A DNA stretch of 64,000 bases, taken from positions 248,001 to 312,000 of the forward strand of contig JALRME010000021.1 in NCBI GenBank assembly GCA_026120035.1. Reading direction: 5' to 3'. Shown piece by piece: positions 60,603 through 64,000 of this stretch (position 1 is its first letter; each line of letters opens with the position of its first letter). This DNA is from Coleophoma eucalyptorum (Eukaryota; Ascomycota; Leotiomycetes; Helotiales; Dermateaceae). The notes below the pieces were generated by a model, which was not told the DNA's origin, made no database searches, and was given only the letters and a program-made list of their open reading frames with translations. The position numbers were made by a program, and so were the translations under genes.

Positions 60603-61123
60603 TGAACTGCGTTGAGGCTGGGGCTGCAGCGTCAAGGCAGCGCAGCACTGGCCGTCCGTTGTTGTGCGCAACGATGCGGGCCGTGTAATATTGTCTTATG
60701 GCGCAGCTATGTCAGCATCTTCGGACGCCAATACTAGTGCGCGCAGCTCGAAGAATTCCAATCATGAAAGAACCGCAAAGAATTTCGCTGTGTAAGAAGA
60801 ACTGAATATGTATATTTGAAAAAGAGGAGGCGGCTGGTAAATGTCTTAGGATCTACGAATACCAGCCGTGGAATTAAGGTTGTTGCAGGGGTGCTCAACA
60901 TGCGGATTCCCTGTGAGGTCATCCTCCACCAACGTGTTTCAACCCTGAAAGCTCTAAGGCCTACTATAATCGCATCATGGTTAATTTACTATCGACTTTG
61001 CAGCCAACTTAACGTCCACCTCAATTGCTCTGTGTAACCTGCTCCCGACTCCTGACTTCCGGTCATGGCAATTGTCTGACCTCTGCAACCTCGAGTGAAC
61101 CACGCGGCCGTCGCCTTAAGACC
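60603..61123. promoter_or_regulatory. Shared divergent promoter, srf1 / K+-H+ exchange gene
   Basis: 521 bp between opposed start codons. An in-frame upstream frame precedes the right-hand gene without a better start; ATG at 61124 begins a mitochondrial-type presequence. Confidence 0.5.
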
Positions 61124-62015
61124 ATGCGTCTCTTTCTATTTCCCATCTCGACGCGACGGACGCTCATCTATTGTCAGCGCCTCAATGTCACAACCTCAGA
61201 ACACCAGACTCTGCTCGACAAGGGCACATCGAAGGCTGCAGCTCTCTGGGCAAGCTGGGAGAAGAAAGAGTCAGGATGGCAGAAGAAGGTTGTAGATTAT
61301 GGCAACAAGGCGCTGCAGAGGATACCATATGAGGAATGGGGATTGAAATCCATTCCGCCACTGTCGGCGCGCAGGAAGGAAGAAGAGTTATCTGGGAAGG
61401 AGAAGGTTGAGATATCTTTCCCAGGGAGCTTGATCCCAGAGGCTACGGTTACAGATCTGTTGAGGAAATTGGGCACAGAGAGGCAAAGTCTTCACAAAAG
61501 GCGTATGTTGTGGTCGTTTGTTGGAATGCCAATTTCAGCTCCCATCGCATTACTCCCTGTGTAAGTAACTCTAATCTACCAAGATCCTTCCATAAAATCT
61601 GATTTATAGCAGCATACCCAATCTCCCTTTCTTCTACCTCGTCTATAGAGCATGGTCACACTGGAGAGCACTATCAGGATCAAAACACATTGAATTCCTA
61701 CTAGACAAGAAGCTGCTTACAATACAACCGTCGAAGATCCTTGATGAGGTTTATGCTTCGGGAGAAAGCCCATTCGTTCCATCGCCAGCTTTAGAGCAGG
61801 GTGCCACTACGACCTCAGGTTCTGAGGCTGAGAGGATGCTAATCCATAAATCCACCGGCAAGAAAATTGCAGAAATATTGAAGGTCCCTGAACTCGAGAT
61901 GGAACTTGACAGGGCAGTTTGGCAGGTTGAGAAGGCCATCAGTGCTGAGGCAGAGCTAAAGCAAGAGAAAAAGGATCTAGATGGTGTAAATGAGGAGCCC
62001 AAGAAAGAAAAGTAG
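61124..62015 (+). CDS. Mitochondrial K+-H+ exchange-related protein
   Basis: Two exons, 61124-61560 and 61613-62015; 279 residues. The N-terminus MRLFLFPISTRRTLIY is typical of the PF10173 (Mit_KHE1, yeast YDL183C) family and serves mitochondrial targeting. The core has DKGTSKAAALWASWEKKESGWQ-type helices, then RRMLWSFVGMPISAPIALLPVIPNLPFFYLVYRAWSHW spanning the splice junction as the membrane segment. The charged tail is low-complexity and acidic. The family supports K+/H+ exchange across the inner membrane; whether it is the transporter or an accessory protein is not settled. The acceptor is a TAGCAG tandem; the distal AG gives the conserved PVIPN. Confidence 0.85.
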
Positions 62016-62716
62016 GTGGGGCTTTAGAAATGGCCAGGCATGTCAATACTCGACTCAAAATAAAGACGTGTACATATATAATTTGTCCTCTCTACACCAT
62101 ATGATCATGATTGAGGTGGAATATCTGGAGATGCCACTCAAACGCCATTTAATCAGCTTGGAGCCATTACGGCCTTGGTAACAAAAGGATCTCCCTTAAG
62201 TCCGTCAACTTCCTCGAGTTTACAAAGGTAGAAGTTACATAGTATGAAGTGTGTAGACTTCTACAAGAGCCACTCTTTAAAATATTCAGAACACCAGGCT
62301 TTCCCCTATCATACGCCCAGGCTGTCTAGGACGAGGATAACTCAATGAGCATATACGTTTGATTTGGGAGTTTGAGATCCAGAAGGAGTGCTATATGCTG
62401 TGAGTAAATTGATGTTTCACGCCTCAATGGCACTTTGTAGTCCATATGTTATCTCGCCCTAACTCCCCTCTTCACCATTATCTATACCGTGTTGTGCACC
62501 TTAGCAAAAGGAGGCAATCATGATTGCCTCCAGCCCTCCAGCTTGTTGGTCGCTTGTAAGTTGATTGGTCCAGAAGGCAAAGATAGCTACAGGATCAGGT
62601 ATATTAGAGGCAGCTAGTAGAAATTTGCCTTCACTAATGTTAACATCCTTGATGCTGATGTAGTGTATTCCAAGTCCAAGGTGTAACCGAAATTCAGGTC
62701 ACTTCTTGCTCCTGTT
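62016..62716. other. Convergent intergenic region with a perfect palindrome
   Basis: 701 bp between convergent genes. It holds a 22-bp perfect palindrome at 62510-62531, listed separately. No gene is seen. Confidence 0.5.
62510..62531. other. 22-bp perfect palindrome
   Basis: GGAGGCAATCA is followed immediately by its exact complement TGATTGCCTCC, with no spacer. It lies about 500 bp past the K+-H+ exchange gene and 185 bp past the transcription factor stop. It may be a dyad binding site or a chance structure in a 3' region. Confidence 0.8.
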
Positions 62717-64000
62717 TCAACCTTGAGGAAGATAGATCGACCTCGGATCCATTGAGAAGTTGTCTGGACCCGCAAGATCAATCCATGGACCACGGGACCA
62801 ATCTACCGAATTCAGCCAATCCAGGTTATCAAGTCCATCATCATAAGTGAATAGTCCAGGCGCAAAAGGAGTATTATCAAATGACTCGACGACAGGTTGA
62901 GATTCAGTCTCCGGTTGAGGCAGAGCTGCAGGAGTTGGATTAAGGATCTGGTCAAGAATTCGCTTGATAATCTGTCGCATTCTGCTGCAAAGCTGATAGT
63001 TCCCTGCAGCTGGCCGAACCCATTCTAGAAAGCCAATGAGAAGACTGAGCTTTTGCACGATCTCGGACCGTGCGATTGGTGGTAGGTGGGCGGTTTCTTT
63101 AGGCTGTTTGATGCGCCGAAGGAGTTCGACGCAGAGAACTCCGCTTGCTGGTACACCAAAACACATAAGCTGGACAAATGTCAGTGGGAGATGTAGTTGA
63201 ATTTGAAGTTGGTAGAAGACTTACGAAATAGTCATAGTCGAGATGATTCTCAACGTAGCGATCTCTTTGTACCCATATAAGCACCGTAAGTTCCAACATC
63301 TCCTTTGCACACTCAATCATTGAGCTGCCGTCTGAACCTCCCATTTTATACAGCAGCCTCTCCAACAACAGACTTGACTCTAGACATTTTAGACGGAGAC
63401 CAATCTTGCGCCAAAGGAGCTGATCATTCGGTGAGGAATCGTCTTCTGAAGACCATTGCAGGAAACGTGGCATGGATTCATATGTCTTAATCTGCTTTTG
63501 TAATAGATGGCTTCAAAACGGTCAATACTGGTATTAAATTAGATGGCCAAAACTTACCTGATACGCTCACATGTTAAGGTCTCAGTATCCCCAAGTGTAA
63601 GTTCCAGAATTTCATCAAGAACCAGGTTCATTCGTCCGTGTGCACGGCAACTTGTGGCAGGATAGAGCTGGCTGTCAACATTCCATCCATTCTCATCTAG
63701 ACGAGCAACCTCACGCGCTAGAATCTCTCCCCCAGCAATTCTGACTTCGTTACTTAGATCAAGAGGCATAGTTACGCGAGTGTATCGGGAACTTAAAGTT
63801 GGAGGCCTATAAAGTCTGTCAGTATTGGAAAAGAAGGACATATTCTGCACATTAATTCTGACCTCCCTGTGAGTAATGATGCACACTTGTCCATGTTAAA
63901 AACCACCACAAACAAGAGTCTTTTCCACTCCGAAACAACCGAAATCGACTGAGTACTGTCAGCCTGACGATGAAGACCCAAGGCTGTTGAAGCGCTGGCA
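62717..64000 (-). CDS. Fungal-specific transcription factor, C-terminal part
   Basis: Cut by the window end. Visible exons: 64000-63863, 63806-63558, 63510-63225 and 63169-62717, in total about 375 residues. The conserved middle homology region of Zn2Cys6 factors begins at the edge: ALGLHRQ, SEWKRLLFVVVFNMDKCASLLTGRPPTLS, and VTMPLDLS; then helical regions and a tail with short acidic Asp/Trp-rich motifs (NLDWLNSVDW, PWIDL) that could be activating. The DNA-binding domain must lie at or beyond 64000, so the binding class is inferred from the family only. The exon 2-3 junction is only in frame with the acceptor GTTTTGAAG at 63511. Targets cannot be predicted. Confidence 0.85.

Overview
The window is nuclear DNA of a filamentous ascomycete (Pezizomycotina). 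The evidence is single-gene transcription units, many short introns (about 45-130 nt, GTRNGT donors, YAG acceptors), a Hog1-type MAP kinase of the SakA/OS-2 class, a class III (GNA-3 type) G-alpha subunit, a GPI-type cutinase family protein and a fungal-type transcription factor. The overall protein flavour suggests Leotiomycetes, but that placement is an impression and was not tested. I reconstructed 22 protein genes and one tRNA; intron phases and exon sums were checked by hand for every spliced gene. One gene is cut by the right edge.

Left third (1-24.7 kb): a divergent pair RRN5-like (-) and IRC3 mitochondrial helicase (+); an orphan Cys-rich protein; an assembly gap flanked by homopolymers (7.28-7.45 kb); a glutathione S-transferase; a divergent pair RRG7-like mitochondrial PD-(D/E)XK protein (-) and Mediator MED21 (+); a divergent pair of an SDT1-like HAD phosphatase (-) and a long disordered repeat protein (+); a six-exon KH RNA-binding protein; and a GPI-type cutinase family enzyme.

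Middle (24.7-35.3 kb): an orphan coiled-coil protein, an intron-containing tRNA-Met(CAT), a secreted type-B carboxylesterase, and AVL9 with a tandem duplication in its tail.

Right half (35.3-64 kb): four consecutive minus-strand genes, hog1 (stress MAPK), gph1 (glycogen phosphorylase), a GNA-3 type G-alpha and cullin-1. Three of these are preceded by unusually long gene-free stretches (4.3, 2.2 and 5.7 kb). Then a small cupin protein, a divergent pair SRF1 (-) and a mitochondrial K+/H+ exchange-related protein (+), and the C-terminal part of a fungal transcription factor.

The most interesting observation is at the 3' end of hog1. The last intron begins with an in-frame segment that ends in its own stop codon and resembles the segment encoded by the real last exon, so the gene looks able to make two different C-termini. 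No mobile element, viral remnant, CRISPR array or secondary-metabolite cluster was recognised.
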